Source: Clostridium beijerinckii HUN142 (GTDB lineage: Bacteria > Bacillota > Clostridia > Clostridiales > Clostridiaceae). From it: a stretch of 64,000 bases of DNA. Numbering within the stretch: the stretch's first letter is position 1; each line of letters starts with the position of its first letter. The translations under genes and the position numbers were made by a program. The stretch lies in assembly GCF_000621745.1 (NCBI RefSeq), contig NZ_JHXK01000019.1, forward strand, positions 96,645 to 160,644, written 5' to 3'. Shown here piece by piece: positions 63,370-64,000 of the stretch. Below the pieces are notes generated by a model. That model saw nothing but the letters and a program-made list of their open reading frames with translations. It was not told where the DNA came from and ran no database searches.

Positions 63370-63859
63370 TTGTTAACTATACCTAGCGTATCAATAGTAG
63401 AATATGAGATGAAAATGAAGATAGTCAAAGAGTTTACCATATTAAGTTATATAAATCATGTTTTTGGATAGAATATCTACAAACGTATGTGTTAAGATGA
63501 AAGACGTCGCTAAAAGACATAAACAAAACAACTTAAAAAGGGAAAAGATTTTCTAGAAAAGTTGTTGACAATGTCGAATGGTGATGGTATGATAAAGATC
63601 CTCGCTAAGAGATGCATAATTAGTAACTTAATAAACTGATAGAATTGTCTAAAATGAAGTTCAGAAAGTTTGAAAAAAAGTTATTGACAAGCTTCGAAAG
63701 CGATGATATACTGAGTTATCTGTCAGAAACGACAGATAACAACAAAACATTACAACAGTAGTTGTAAGAAAGAAAATTGGTCTTTGAAAATTGAACAGAA
63801 TGATATAAATACATTTAAGTAAACCAGCAATTTTTATTTGAGTAAGCTAAGATTAAACT

Positions 63860-63860
<1 letters not shown>
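63370..63860 (+). promoter_or_regulatory. rRNA operon control region with two promoters P1 and P2
   Basis: P1: TTGACA (63565-63570), 17 bases, TATGAT (63588-63593). P2: TTGACA (63684-63689), 17 bases, TATACT (63707-63712). Each is preceded by a CGCTAARAGA block (63508 and 63603) and an AAAGTTRTTGACA lead, so the pair arose by duplication. Downstream, GTCTTTGAAAATTGAACAG (about 63781-63799) resembles a boxA-type antitermination leader common before clostridial 16S genes. Nothing is seen from 63370 to 63500. Confidence 0.85.

Positions 63861-64000
<140 letters not shown>

Overview
The window is AT-rich DNA with strong AGGAGG-type ribosome binding sites, many U-tailed intrinsic terminators and a gene set typical of Clostridium sensu stricto: a sporulation gene (bofA) in a recR-yaaL-bofA block, a large SRP RNA with an Alu domain, pyruvate carboxylase, LevR/sigma-54 control of a mannose-type PTS, and the 5' end of a 16S rRNA with the clostridial start. 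Species cannot be fixed from the sequence alone; a solventogenic clostridium of the C. beijerinckii/saccharobutylicum type is my best guess.

Layout. (1) 1-9270: a maltodextrin locus, with the end of a sugar-binding protein, a YesM/YesN two-component pair, an opposing AraC regulator, then MalE-MalF-MalG and an intracellular GH13 amylase. (2) 9.4-16.8 kb: MscL with a zinc ribbon, pyruvate carboxylase, a response regulator-CheX fusion overlapping a free CheX, a DUF1461-like membrane protein, and CrcB behind an attenuator-like leader. (3) 16.8-23.4 kb: a module resembling peptide-antibiotic immunity loci (two-component system, rubrerythrin, BcrA-type ATPase, two paralogous permeases, S41-type lipoprotein), containing two copies of a hairpin-forming repeat. 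(4) 23.4-30.5 kb: SRP RNA, FAH-family enzyme, dfrA and thyA (minus strand), then dnaX-ybaB-recR-yaaL-bofA. (5) 30.7-35.2 kb: a secreted cell-wall hydrolase, a secreted M13 peptidase, a 58-residue Cys-rich protein and the remains of a 4-hydroxybutyrate-dehydrogenase-like gene. (6) 35.5-44.5 kb: oppBCDFA behind a perfect cre-like palindrome, serA and a DUF1015 gene. (7) 44.3-55.9 kb: a repeat-rich scar, MarR/MFS efflux pair, DUF2935, a beta-helix/potassium-channel fusion, TetR with a ferredoxin-nitroreductase, a chemoreceptor, mtnN and tcdA. (8) 56-62 kb: levR and a four-gene mannose-family PTS behind a sigma-54 promoter with phased upstream repeats. (9) 62.4-64 kb: a double-GNAT protein, then tandem rRNA promoters and the start of 16S rRNA.

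No CRISPR array, prophage, intact transposase or recognisable new defence system is visible. The least explained items are the hairpin repeat family at 19.2 and 23.3 kb, the crcB leader RNA, the LevR upstream repeats, the 24-bp perfect palindrome at 46.9 kb, the repeat scar at 44.3-44.7 kb and the small Cys-rich protein at 34.4 kb. All calls come from reading the sequence; no database search was run.
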